From: Salminus brasiliensis
Taxonomy: Eukaryota > Chordata > Actinopteri > Characiformes > Bryconidae
Reading direction: 5' to 3'
Assembly: GCF_030463535.1 (NCBI RefSeq)
Contig: NC_132879.1
Span: 32,348,133 to 32,412,132 of the forward strand
Length of the DNA: 64,000 nucleotides
The number at the start of each line of letters is the position of its first letter. Position 1 is the first letter of the stretch. Positions 11,201-24,004 of the stretch are shown one piece after another. Position numbers and translations under genes: made by a program. Under the pieces are notes generated by a model. It was not told where the DNA came from. It did not search any database and saw nothing but the letters and a program-made list of their open reading frames with translations.

Positions 11201-14200
11201 TGCTAACGTCTAAGTGCCAGATACCACAGGACATGTGTAGAGATCCTGTGGAGTCCATGCCTTAACATTTTCAGAGCTGTTTTAGTCCGTAGCTCGATGG
11301 GCATGTACACAATATTGGGAAGGTGGTTTTAATGTTATGGCTGATTGGTGTTACATACATTACATTCGAGCATAATACGTTTACATTTACATTTTACATT
11401 TACGGCATTTAGCAGACGCTCTTATCCAGAGCGACTTACAAAGTGCTTTGCTATTTACCCAAGAAAACCTTAGCTAGTTAGAATAGGCTAATAATTCAAA
11501 GGATACCTCCGAGCTTAGACATTACTAAACACAATACAATAAGGCGACCATAGAACTATTCGTCCAAGTACTCTCTGAAGAGGTGGGTCTTCAGTCTGCG
11601 TTTGAAGACAGCGAGCGACTCGGCCGTTTGGACACCCAGGGGCAGCTCGTTCCACCACTTTGGTGCCAGGACAGAAAAAAGCCTTTGGAAACAATAATTG
11701 GAAGACCACATCTCCTATCGCAGGCATCCTAATACCCCTCTTAGTAAAATATTAACGTCATTGTTGTGTGATAATGATCACTTCTGAAGGGGTGAGTGTG
11801 AAATCAAATCTGTCTGCTGTGAGAGAGGCAGATGGGATGTCTGTCTCATGGTTCAGCTCCTGATGTGAAAACCTCAACATGTAATATTCATGTCCAGCAC
11901 CACTAGAGATTCTAGTTAGTGAATAATAACCTTTACAGAACCATATGGCTGTAAATCCAGTGTTCATATCTCTCTCGTTCATATGGCTTGTTTTGGTGAG
12001 ATTATGCAGTACAAGAGGTAGAGCAGCTAAACTGAGTGAAGAATCTGTTCACTGCCGGTGATGGCGCTGTATAGTATCTCAGTACAGGCAGATCATACTG
12101 GATCAAACACCTTACTGTTCTGCTACTGTAACATTTTGTGTGGAAAGTGTATTAATATACTACATATAAAAAAATATTAAACTAGGCACCAAATGTGCTT
12201 GTCTGAAGATGTAGAACTATTGTGCCAGATGCAGTTTCCATTATACAAATGTTTAAAGCATAGGCCCTCATTTATCAACCCTTCTTAAGAAGAAATGTCT
12301 TTTTTAAATCCACTTATTTAGTTTTCACTACGTTTTTTTTTTTTTTTTTTTTTTGGATTGGCGTCATTAACGAGGACAGTGGGATCCATCATTATACAAT
12401 CAGAGCCATGAACAATTCTGCAGTTTAAATACCCATCATGAATCTTAAGTAGACTTTTAGCTAGGGCTTTTCTTAAGAACTAATTTAATTAAATTCTTAG
12501 GAAGGTCCAGTGTTAGCTGTGTTAAGATGTGAACCACAACCAGAATAAATACAGTTTGTACTTCAAATTAACTAGTTAAACTCATCACGTATCTAACACG
12601 TATCCATCACGTATTATTTTAGTAAATGCTGTGATAAATAGTGTCAATTTGTTGCCTAGTTATGAATCTTGTGTATGGGCCTGTGAGACTGTGTTAAAGT
12701 CTTATTTTTGAGGATTATTTTTATTAATCACCAACTACTCTCTGTGCTCTCGGTTAATCCAAAATGGTAATAAACCTTAAACTTGAATGTTTAAGAAAGT
12801 AAAAGTGAGGTGTTGGCTTTCTTAGGAGAATATCTATATGTGCACAATTATTGGGCAACTATTGTTGTGCAGAATTATTACGCAGCTAAATGAAAAACAC
12901 ACATCTGTTCAAGTGAGAATTATAAAACTCAAAACTTTCCAATAAACATTTCTGACCATACAAAAAAATATCAGTGACCGATATAGCCACCCTTCTTTTC
13001 AATAACAGTGATAAGCCTTCCATTCATGGAGTCTGTCAGTTTCTTGATCTTGTTCAGTACTGTTTTCCTTTACTGTAAATCTCATTTTAAGAATTAATTA
13101 ATTGGGTTCAGGTCAGGTGAGGAAGGGGACCATGTCATAGGTTTTTCATCTGTAATGTCTTTACTGGCTAGACATGCAGAGGAGTACTTGGATGCATGTG
13201 ATGGAGCAGTGTCCTGCATAAAAATCATTGTCTTTTTGAAAGATGCAGACTTCTGCCTGTACCACTGCTTAAAGAAAGTGTTCAACCTGAAGTTCCAACC
13301 AGCTCATCTTTAATAATACCAGCCCACCTCCACCTTGCTTGCGTCTGACTCGAAGTGGAGCTCTGTGCCCGGTACAGATCCAGCCACAAGCTCATCCATC
13401 TGGTCTGTCAAAAGTTACTCTGATTAATCAGTCCATAAAAATCTGTCTTCAGATATTTCCTGGACCGGTCTAGACGCTTCAGCTTAGGTGTCTTGTTCAG
13501 TGGTGGTGGGATTTCAGCCTTCCTTACCTTGGTCATGTCTCTGAAAACTGAACATCTTGTACTTCTTGGTAGGTTGTGGTTCTGGAATATGACAGAACTG
13601 AAAGATAATGGGTTCCTTGGAGCTTCACACTTAATTCTTCTAAAATCCTTGACAGTATATTTGGGTCTTTATTTCTCAACACGTTTTTTGCAACCCTGTT
13701 GACTATTTGCAACAAAACGTTTGATGGTTCTGTTATCACACCCAATATTTTAGCAATTTCAAGAGTGCTGCATCCCTCTGAGAGACTTCGGGTAATTTTT
13801 TACTTTTAGAGTCAGTTGAATTTATTTTTTGGCCCATTCTGCCTAAAGAAAAAAGCTGCCTAATAATGGTGCACACCTTGATATAGGATGTTGACCTCCT
13901 TAGGCCACACCCTCCCTCATTACACAGACACACATCACCTGCTATGCTAAAATACATTAAGCATTCAAGTTTATACAGCTTGGAGTTAGAAAATAGGCCT
14001 AAGAATGATAATATGGTCAAAATACTCACTTGCCTAATAATTGTGCACACAGTGTATAGTTGCCATTTGTATTCTCTCCATAACTGAAATGCAATAATTC
14101 ATTACTTTAATAACAAATTGTAACATATGTAATTAAATTCTGTTGTGTTACATAGTAGTAAAAAATGTAGGCATCCCTTCCAAATGTAATATTCTGTTGA

Positions 14201-17200
14201 TTGAAGTGAGGTAAGTATAGGTCCTCTAGCAGGGCGCACATTTTAATACACAGTTACAGCTTATTTACTTGAAAACCATAACATATGGTAAGTTAAATTG
14301 TGCAAATAAATATAGTAATTGCGTGCTTAAATAGAACTATGTCATTATTTAAGTGTGTTTTCTTATTTTCACTTAGAAAATCACAAAAACATGTCATTTA
14401 AATAGAGGCATCCAATCTTTTGCATTTAACTGTATTCTAAAACTGTAGCAGTATCTATAGAAGGGGGCATTGTAATATGCTGCTGTAACAGTAATATGCT
14501 GCTGTATTCTTATGGAAATATTGGAAAAAATGACTCCATTAAAAAAATATAGTACCTCATAAAAGCAAGTATGAGTACAGTAAGAGTGCTATACAAATGA
14601 CAGTATCAACCTGATTCAATAACTACCAAAAAAATTAATTCCACCAATCAGTATGTAGAGACCCCTTTTTACACTGATTGCTAGCGTGTTTTCTTGGTAT
14701 TTCTTTGTGAACTGGATCTCCATGTTCTCTGAGGACATTTACTTCCATTAGGAGCATTAGCGCTAACTCTAGATATAGCTCTTTTTCTTCATAGCTTACT
14801 GCTAGAGTCAGTTTAAGGTCAGAATGATCTGCTTAAGTGAATAATGGAGCATCTAAAGCCATTGCGATGTAACTTGTAGCTGCAGAGGCTTCGAAGACTC
14901 CGACACGGCAGCCGAATCACTGCCAGACACAACAAATCTAAATGAACCTCAGATCTCAAGTTCCTGAATTCCCTTCCAGCCTGGAGGTCCCAAAGCCTTA
15001 GCCGAGGCTCTAGTGCAGCGGTGTGCAGTTGTGATGCTAGTTGTTTTGAAATTCGAGGACAAACACAAGCACAGTTAAACCCTTAGTGACATCAGGGCCA
15101 TGACAACTGCCTCTGATCTGACTGCTTTGTTTAGGGAGAAAAAAAGATCAACTTCTACATATGATATTGGACCAAGAACTAGACCAGGAACCAGGATCAT
15201 AACAGTGTCAATGAGGTAATTGACATTTCTGAAAGAAAACTACTGCTGTCCTGTTACTGGTTTTAATTTTCGCTCTCAGTCACTTTTAGAGCAGAATAGA
15301 ACAGAACTTAATTTTCTTAATTAATGTAAGTGTTGATTCAGTCAGGACGACTGTCCTCATGAACAATAGGCTCTAATTAGGACATCGGTTGCTGTGACAT
15401 GGTCTGTCCCTTGTTCTCCTTGTCAGATTAAGGGGAAATTAGGTATTAGGTCTTTACTATTCAAGGGTTCGTTTCTGTAAATGGAGCTCATTTTATGTCT
15501 GCAGGTGAAGCAGTAGATCAACACCAGACAGCATTAACACTGTGTCTATGGTGTCACCTAAATATACTGAATACTATTACATAAAGAGAAAGGCTTTATG
15601 AACAGAGCTCATATATTATACCTAGACATATCTGATGTCACTGACCTCAAGAATCAAGTATTTTAAAGTCGAATAAAAAGCATGACATCATTAAACAGAG
15701 AAAGCCTAAACCTAAAGCCCTCGATTTTACACAGGACTTCAGAGGCCCCTGCCAAAGCAGGGCTATGTTTCTCTGATATTTATGGATTCTATTTGATGTC
15801 TAGGTCTAGCTCTTCTCAGAAAAAAAAGATGGAATGGGAAGGAATGTCTGGGGTGATCCTAAGAAGAGTTTCTAGAAAGCTGCTCATGCAATGCTCTGCA
15901 ATCTTAGAACAATACAGAGTTGAATAGCTGGTTTACGGCACTGAAACAGGCTCACAGAAGCTGTATAGCATAGCTTAGTCTAGCATAGCATGGCTTAGCA
16001 CTGTGACAATAACATTGCAATTTATTTTGTAATTATTATTTTGTAAGAGTCTTACCGGATAATGATGCTGTCCTCTCTGGGTCCCATCAGTGACCAGTCA
16101 GCACAGGGTGTAGTTAGAGATACTAGTAGGGTCTGCTACGGCTAGCTTTCCCAGCCAACATGATCATGTGTGGAACGTGGGCTAGGTGGGTTGCAGGAGG
16201 GCATGGTCTCAGTGTGAGTTTTTACTGAGACCCAGTTGGGCTTTCCAAATGGGCCCCATCGTTACAGACCCTCCCATCTAGGCCCCATGTGCAGTGTATA
16301 CCCAGAACCGGCCCATGTTTAACCCCTTCTGGTCCTATCACTGAGCCAGACGGGAACCTGGTGGGCAATCATATGTGGGGCCAGCATGGAACCAATGGAC
16401 AAAACGTTCTGGTTCCATCTGGGCATGTTATCTGGGTTTTTTGCACCCGGCACCCTGCTTTACCGGCTTCACTGTGACTCACTGCTCTTACTCACAGTGG
16501 CGCTTCCTCTGGTCAGCCCTTCTCCCTTAGCCTTTATTAAACTCGCTTCCATATTCTCCCCCAATGAGCTGCTGCGTGCAGCTCTGAAAGACTTTAATAG
16601 GCAGGCCGTATGTAAATTTTGGGTGTGTGAATCAAGACTGTTGTGTACCGGTCTTGGGGTTTGGCCTGTTTTAGAGCTCTATTTTACTTATCTGGACACA
16701 ACAGTGTTTAAGGTTCACAGTTCCATGAACCAAACTCTCATTTAACTAAGGCAAGGTAAATACAGTTTTACATTCTGGGGCGCCTTGATTTAGCACAGTC
16801 ATCATGCTTGTACCTGCATGCTGCAAATACTACAGTGTTTTTGGGTTCATTCATTTTCCAAATGCAAAAACTATAGAATGTAAAAAACTAGGTAGAACCT
16901 CCAGGACTGGAAAAAGTGTGATTTTTCATGGCTGTTTCCTTCCTTAGACAGAGTAGTGGCTGGAGAAAGACAGTCAGATTAAGAATGCAGGAATAAAGAG
17001 AGACACACCCCTCAGAAAGAGAAAAGAACTTGACCTGATTTTCTGTTTTGTGCAGTCGACTGTCTAGGTTCCAAAATCAGAGGGATAGGAAGGAGTCCCT
17101 TCTTTTCTTTTCAGGGCCTCTATGACCATCTATTGGTGTGTAGTTTTTTGTGTAGTGTGCAAGGAAATACATCACATCAACAAGCTACTGGTAAACGTCA

Positions 17201-17855
17201 GTGACCAGTGTGGCCAATTGAATCAAGTCACCATTCATCACATCACTTTTTTCCACAATGTTTAGCATCTTGTCTGAGCAGAGGTGCTCTTTGATCAGTG
17301 ATTTCACATCACACACGAACAATGATGAGCTAATTGAGAGGAGATAAGAGAGTGAGAGGGAAAGGAACAGAAAGAGAGAGACTTTCGCCCTCTAGCACAG
17401 AGAGTAAGCTAGCCAGTGCTGGCACTGGGTTAAAAGAGCTCCTTAATCTGGGGATTTGGAGGGTGGGTGAGGGGTGTATACTCTCTCCGAGGCAAAAACA
17501 GACACACTGAGCCGAAGCCGCGTGTGTACGGCAGAGAAGACAGCCGTGATAATGACACTGTGTGTGTATATAAACGAGCAGAAAGGCCGTAGATAATGAT
17601 ACTGTATTCCCTAAAGCAAGAGTTTGAGTAATGAGCTGCAGCTGCCCACACACACACATACACACTCACACACACCAGGATTCGGAGACAGAAGCAGGCA
17701 GGCAGCTGTGTCTGATGCTAATGTTGTCGTCTCACAATGGCACAGCTACGCTGGCAGGAGCTGCTGGCTTGGGCTGCTTTGAACAAACACGCAACACCCA
17801 GCTGCTCATCAGCGCCAGTGCTGCCAGTCTGATCACCTCTGAGACTAAAGCCAGC

Positions 17856-17898
<43 letters not shown>

Positions 17899-18566
17899 AG
17901 CCACCACAGTTTATCATCTGTATGCATTTATTTACATCTTAACCATTAATGCAAAAATGCATCTTTTGAGCTATTCAGAATTTACTTGACGTCATATATA
18001 AATAGTAAGTATGTGACGTTGTTTAGGGCGAAAAATGCCACACAAGCCAATTTACAACCCTGTTATTTTGCCCTCAGAATTTTCCTTTTGTGGTGATGAA
18101 CTCTTTTATTTACGCTTTTATTAGTTGGTTTTATGTCACCATGACAACCCACATAGCTTTGTTTTATTTAATTATGTAATAATAAATTATGATAGTGTTG
18201 CTGTCCTCTCAGGCACAGTGTGCGGTTAGTTGGCTCAAGAGATTGTAGACGGTTGGCTGGGTTAGCTTTTTGCCTCCCTAGCACCTGTTGGCTTGCCTGT
18301 GCAGTGCTTTTGAGCCCTCGTTCTGATGTGTGGTTAGTTCTAGTCTGAGGTAGTCCGGTTTGTTTTCAAAGGAGCAGATGATGGAGACTAGGAGTTAGCT
18401 AGCTTAGCTCAGATACCTGGTTGCTTCACTAGCTTTAACTTCAGCTAGTCACCCTTCTGTGGACACTGGCAAAGGAAAAGCCGCAGTCACAATGACTTGT
18501 TTCGCAGCAACCCATTTTCTGCTGTGACTGATGGTGATGTGCATGTTAGTCTCAGAAAACCTAATA

Positions 18567-18597
<31 letters not shown>

Positions 18598-21500
18598 GTA
18601 TCACTATAACACTATATTCTCTGGAAATGGCCATTGCATTTCACTACATCTCAGTTGTAGTTGTCAAAAAGCTTTTTCTCATGAGTTGGGGGTATGTGAA
18701 TTATAGGGGTGTAAATATAATGAGCTCAAACTGTTAATAGACATGTTTTGGGTATGCTGAATTTTCTTTACAGTGAAGAAACAACTAAAATACTAGGAAA
18801 ATACTAGGGCACCTGTAAGAATAACCCGAATAACTAAAATAACTCTAATAATTACATTTTGCATTGTTTTCCACTGAAACCTCCCATTGAAATTGAATAT
18901 CTTATTTCTGGCCTTATCACAGTGTGCACAATTCTATATTTTGAAACAACATCATTCTGTCACTAATTTGTTACTAGTGACTAATATGTTGTTATTAATT
19001 GCAGTCCCTAAAAGCACATGCAATCCAGTCTCCAAAAGCAGCTGCAGTGCTATTGTCTTTCGCGTTAGCAGGCAGACAATTGTGAAACTGAGGGCAGAGG
19101 ACTTTGACAAATGAAGCCTTGCCTGGCTGGTTGCTATAGAGACAGACTTTCCAAGTGCTCACCTGCAATAGGGCAGACAGGAAGAGAAAAAATGACTATC
19201 TAGAGCTAGTTAATATACGTCAAAGTGAGAGAAACCCAAGCACTCCCTGAACAGCTAGCCCCTCATTATCACTGTTGTGATGTAGATTATGTAGGATTTA
19301 TCATTTATCATCACTGTAACTCCCAAAGTATCCAGACACCTCCTCAAAGTAGTGAATTCAGAATTCATTGCTGACACGGATGTTCAACTTGCACAATCTT
19401 TACCGACAGAGATGCAATATGGATTTTGGGCCGCGTGGCCGTGAATTTTGGGCCCCGTGAAAACCCCACAACTCAAGCCAAAATACTTAACTAATGTATT
19501 TTTTAGGGCCTCCGTCAGTCACAGGCCTTCAGAATGGTTCTAACTTTTTCCCGCCATACAGCACCCCTGCGTTCTATATAGTACTGAAAAGAACCCTGGA
19601 GCCTGTTGGATATATAGAACCATTTTCAGAAAGGTTCCTTTGAGAACCTTGTGCAAGAGGTAGGAAGTTATCCCGGTATATGAGCTGTCGTACGTCTATG
19701 TAGAACTACTGGCTTGGAACCTATAAAGAGTCCAAGCCCAGTCTCATACTGCCTGTCTTGACCTTCCTTTGCACGGAACTCGCCAGCTGGAACGGAACTG
19801 GGCTGTGGAGCAACATGACTGTGTCCTTTGGAGTGATGAAGCCTGAACCCAACATTGGTGCCTGACCTTCCTAATGCTGTTGTGGCTGAATGCAACCAAA
19901 TCCTCACAGCAGTGCTCCAAAATGTTGAGTTGGGACTGTTACTGCAGCAAAGTGGGCCAACCTCCCTGTTGATGTGCCTACACTGTTAAAAGGTCCTTGA
20001 GGAACCTTTGGAGGTTCTTCAAGTTGAAACTGTGGAGGAATCTTGTTAAGATGAACCTTTCAAAGAACCTTCAAAAAACCCTTTTCTCTTAAAAACCCTT
20101 TCTTGACGGTTCCTCAAAGCACCTTACGAGGTTCCACCGCAAACGGAAGAATCTGTGAAGGTCCTTTTTGGCTAGACAGTGCTATGGGCTGTAGGGAGTG
20201 TGTCCTCTCTGTGTTTATTTATTGATGATCTGTCAGACCTGTTGCCTGAAGTGGGAGGAAAGGAAGGAAATGCACGAGAGAGAGACCCTCTGTGTGTGAA
20301 TTCTCACACTATAGGAGCCAGCCTCATGAAGTCAAGAGGAGAGAGGGGACTGAACTCATTAACTTGGAGCACTCCCCACAGGTTCAGCCTGTATTACCAT
20401 AATGAGCTGAAGACGCAAGACTTTCCTTGCTTTGTATGCACGGCTACATGCGCACACGAGTTATGCTTCGAAGACAAAGCCAGCAGATGTTCCGGTCAAT
20501 TAGCTCCCTAAGTATTGTACAGACATTCTACTAACGGTAGAACCAAATGGCCCGGGAGAGGGAGGGAGGGAGAGGCAGGAGGAGCGAGAGAGGGAGAGAG
20601 AAAGAGAAAGGGGAGAAGGGAGGAGAAGAAGATGAAAAAAAAGCCTGTGTTGGATCTTCTCTCACTTCTCTTCGGCCCTGAAGGCTCCCCTGATCTCCCT
20701 GCACCTTTGATATGGTGATTAACAGTACAGTCTCATACCGCAGCTGCGTGAAGCCATGTCTTCTGGGTCCCACTTCAAACAGCGACTGCCAGAGTCCCAC
20801 TTTGTTCAAAGAGTTGATGTGAAAAAGGGAGTCAGTGTGATTCATAGGGGCACAATCGCAAGTTTACCTCGCAACTGGAGAGGCCGAGGTACCTGCAGTT
20901 TGGACTGTTTTAATACTAGCTTTGCTATGGATTCTGAGGAGGAGAGTGAGAGAGTTCAGCTCTCTATCAGTTCAGCTTTAGACGGTCTTAGCTCATCACT
21001 CTGCTATATTCCTATAAATGCTTTATTCTCGAAGCAGCTGCTTCATTTCCCCCAATGACGCTGATTCGCTTCTGGAGCTCAGGAGATAACGGCTGGATTT
21101 GGGAGTTTGTTTTGTGGCCTGGGAAGATCACAGTAGATGAAGTCTGAAGTATCTTCAGCAAGGCCCCCAAGACAGGAGTTTAATTTTAACAGGATTTAGC
21201 ATAAAGCTTTGTAAGTGAGCGTAGGTTCACTGCTTTGTTTGTAAGAGACTTGAGGGAGGACACGGCCTAGACGGGTTCAACCACCAACCCATATGAAATG
21301 GTACATCTCTTCAGCTTTTGTGCTGGGAGAACATTTGAGCCTGGAGTTTCGAAGCATTGTTTCATGAAATCCCACTTGCGGCAATATCTTACTAGCATAT
21401 TTTGCCTAGAATAGTTTCCCAAATTGCACAGACAGAACAAGGCCACATGTAAGATTGGAATAAGAGGGTCTAACACATCATCAGCAGGCACACTAATCCA

Positions 21501-23966
21501 TCACACACTCCTCTTTATTGCATTAATGACTCTCCATCTTTGCTTTGGCAGACTCCTAAGTGGACTGCTAAAGCTCTGTTTAGAGTATGGGTGTGTAATG
21601 ATGTCTCTGATTGATGATTGATGATGTCTCTGAGATATGCTCTGAATTGCTTGCAGAGTTTGGCCACCTGGGAGACGGACAATAAGATCTACTGCAAGCA
21701 GACACTGGTGGATGGAGATGGGCCCAAGACATACTGGTCCAGGGAGCTGCACGGGGACGAACTCATACTGGTGAGAGTTTATTAGTGGATGCTAGGTAGG
21801 GTGCAGGCAGTCCAGTCCAGTAATGTGCATTGTTTTCACGCTTTTTTTTCACCCAAATGTTGTCAGTCAATCAGTCAAGGCCTGCTGGGGTTAAGTTTGC
21901 TTCTGTAGTTTCGGAGCTGGAACTATATCTACAAAACTAATGTAGCTAGGAAGTAATGGACAGCGGGTAGACAGATCGAAACTGCGCTTTATTCAGACTG
22001 CATATTCTAAAACACAGTGGATAAAGGTGTGCTGTGCAGCTGATAACAACTGAGAGTACTAGTCCTGTCGATATAGTGCACTCAGTGCTTTCTGTATACG
22101 GTCCACCTCATTTCCTGTGATCAGCTACTGTAGCTGTGGTCCGCTTGTAGTACTAAAGACCTGAGGCCAGATTCACAAAAGCTTAAGATAAAACTAAGCA
22201 GTTCATAAGAATGTTCTTGCATGTTATTCTCCAAAAAAATCAAATATACAAAGTTCTCAAATATTCTTTTAAGATTTTTTTCTTAAGATTTTCATAAGAC
22301 ACTCATCATAATTTTCTTATTTAGGCCACCTGTGACATAGTCTTTTATTCTTCATTCCACAGCTTATGATAAACAACACAAAATAACATTTTGAATATTT
22401 TTATATTCCGTTAAATCTGTGCAACCGGGAAGGAAATGGAGGAATGGAGGAAAACTGAATCAAACTAAGTGAAGTTTCCTATCACACTATCAGTGCTTTC
22501 ATAACAGTCTTCACTTTTATTCATGTTAAAAAAAGACATTAATTATGTAATTCAACTATTCAAACATTTGGAGACGTCGCCGATCATTGTGGAGACGTAC
22601 CTTCTGAACTCTGTCTACAACAAGCGTGGGGCTATCATAAGGCTAAGAAAATATTTAAGAATGTATTTTTTGAGAATATCAATTGTTTTTAGAAATGTTC
22701 TTAAAATGAAAAAATGAAGAAAAATCTGAACGTCCTTAAGAATATTTCTGAAAATGTCAAATTCTCTTTATTCACTTTTTTTCTTAAGCATTAAAAAAAG
22801 CACATCTAAAAAGAATTTCTTTCTTTAGACACACAGGCGTTGTACTTTGTGTGACCTTCTTTTTCCAAACCTCCTTTAAACAACTAGGATGAAACAAATG
22901 GAGATACAAGGTTTATCTGTTTTTATCGTAGAGATGTGTATAAATCTGTTTTAAAAGATTACTTCCCAAGATTACTTAACACAGTTGGTCTGTGATGGCC
23001 AGTGTGTGTTGGCCTAGTTTTCCCAGTGCTTATTGGTGTACATTTCTACTACTTGTTAGCTACATTAGCCTCATAATACTTCAGTCTGAACCTAAACTAG
23101 CAAACGTCAAACGTTTTGACCACATTCGGGAACTTTTTTTTTTTTTTTTTGCCAAACTACTCCTTAACGTCGCCTCAAAAACCAAACTCAACTTGCTGAG
23201 AACTTCAGACGCAGCAAATCCTTCAGAATGCTGAAGGATTTGCTGTGAGCCTCCCAAAGCGAGATACATACATGAACCAAACCCAGTGCAATCCACCAGC
23301 TCCCAGAGCCAGGCAATGGGCCAGAGAACACATTCAGGAGTTCCTTACAATCACCTCCCAGCGCTGAGAGAGTTGTGGAGCGGTGCAGCTCCTCTGCAAG
23401 CTTTTTATAAACCTCCAGCAATAAACAATCCCCAGAAATTAACAATACTCCCCAATCAGCTACTGTTACCTCAGCCAAAGATAATAGTGGACACTAAGGA
23501 AAATGCAGATGATGACCTTCCACGTAGGAGATACGTCAGAAGTCTGATAAGTTTATGGTAGTCAAGGTTTATTATCATCTCCCAAGCCCAATTAACCCCA
23601 ATACATCTTTGGATCTAAAAGCTTTAGTTCTTAACAGGAAGGCTTAAGCCATTTAACTGCCACTCAAATGAAATGAAGTGTGCTTAAGAGTGCACACTAG
23701 ATATGAACTTCATTATGAATCTGTTTTATGACTGTAGATCAATGAATTAAGAAAGACTGTATGGATTTTTTTTTTTTGTTATAATGCGTGAGCAATGTGT
23801 GACACAAGGACGACAGAGAGGGAAAATGCAAGGTTTAAGGAGACTGACCTTTTGCTGGACCCAAAGCTAATGGATTGGATCGATTGGAGAACAGTATAAC
23901 TAAGCTTTCTGGATCTGTTGTGGAGGGTCAGCTTTTCGCACTTTAGCCCCTTGTGACACACACTCA

Positions 23967-24004
<38 letters not shown>

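Larger units (their letters stand above)
14059..19313 (+). other. crabp1: crabp1 intron 2, middle part
   Basis: No exon needed or seen. Contains repeat-like gggcccc/tgggctt-rich DNA at about 16150-16450, the (GA)n at 17858, the (AAT)n at 18562, and short tagcatagc repeats at about 15965-16000. The rest is not recognised. Confidence 0.5.

Noticed and set aside
13094-14050. Functional transposase gene
   Set aside because: Transposase pieces lie in different frames with stops between them; inactive relic.
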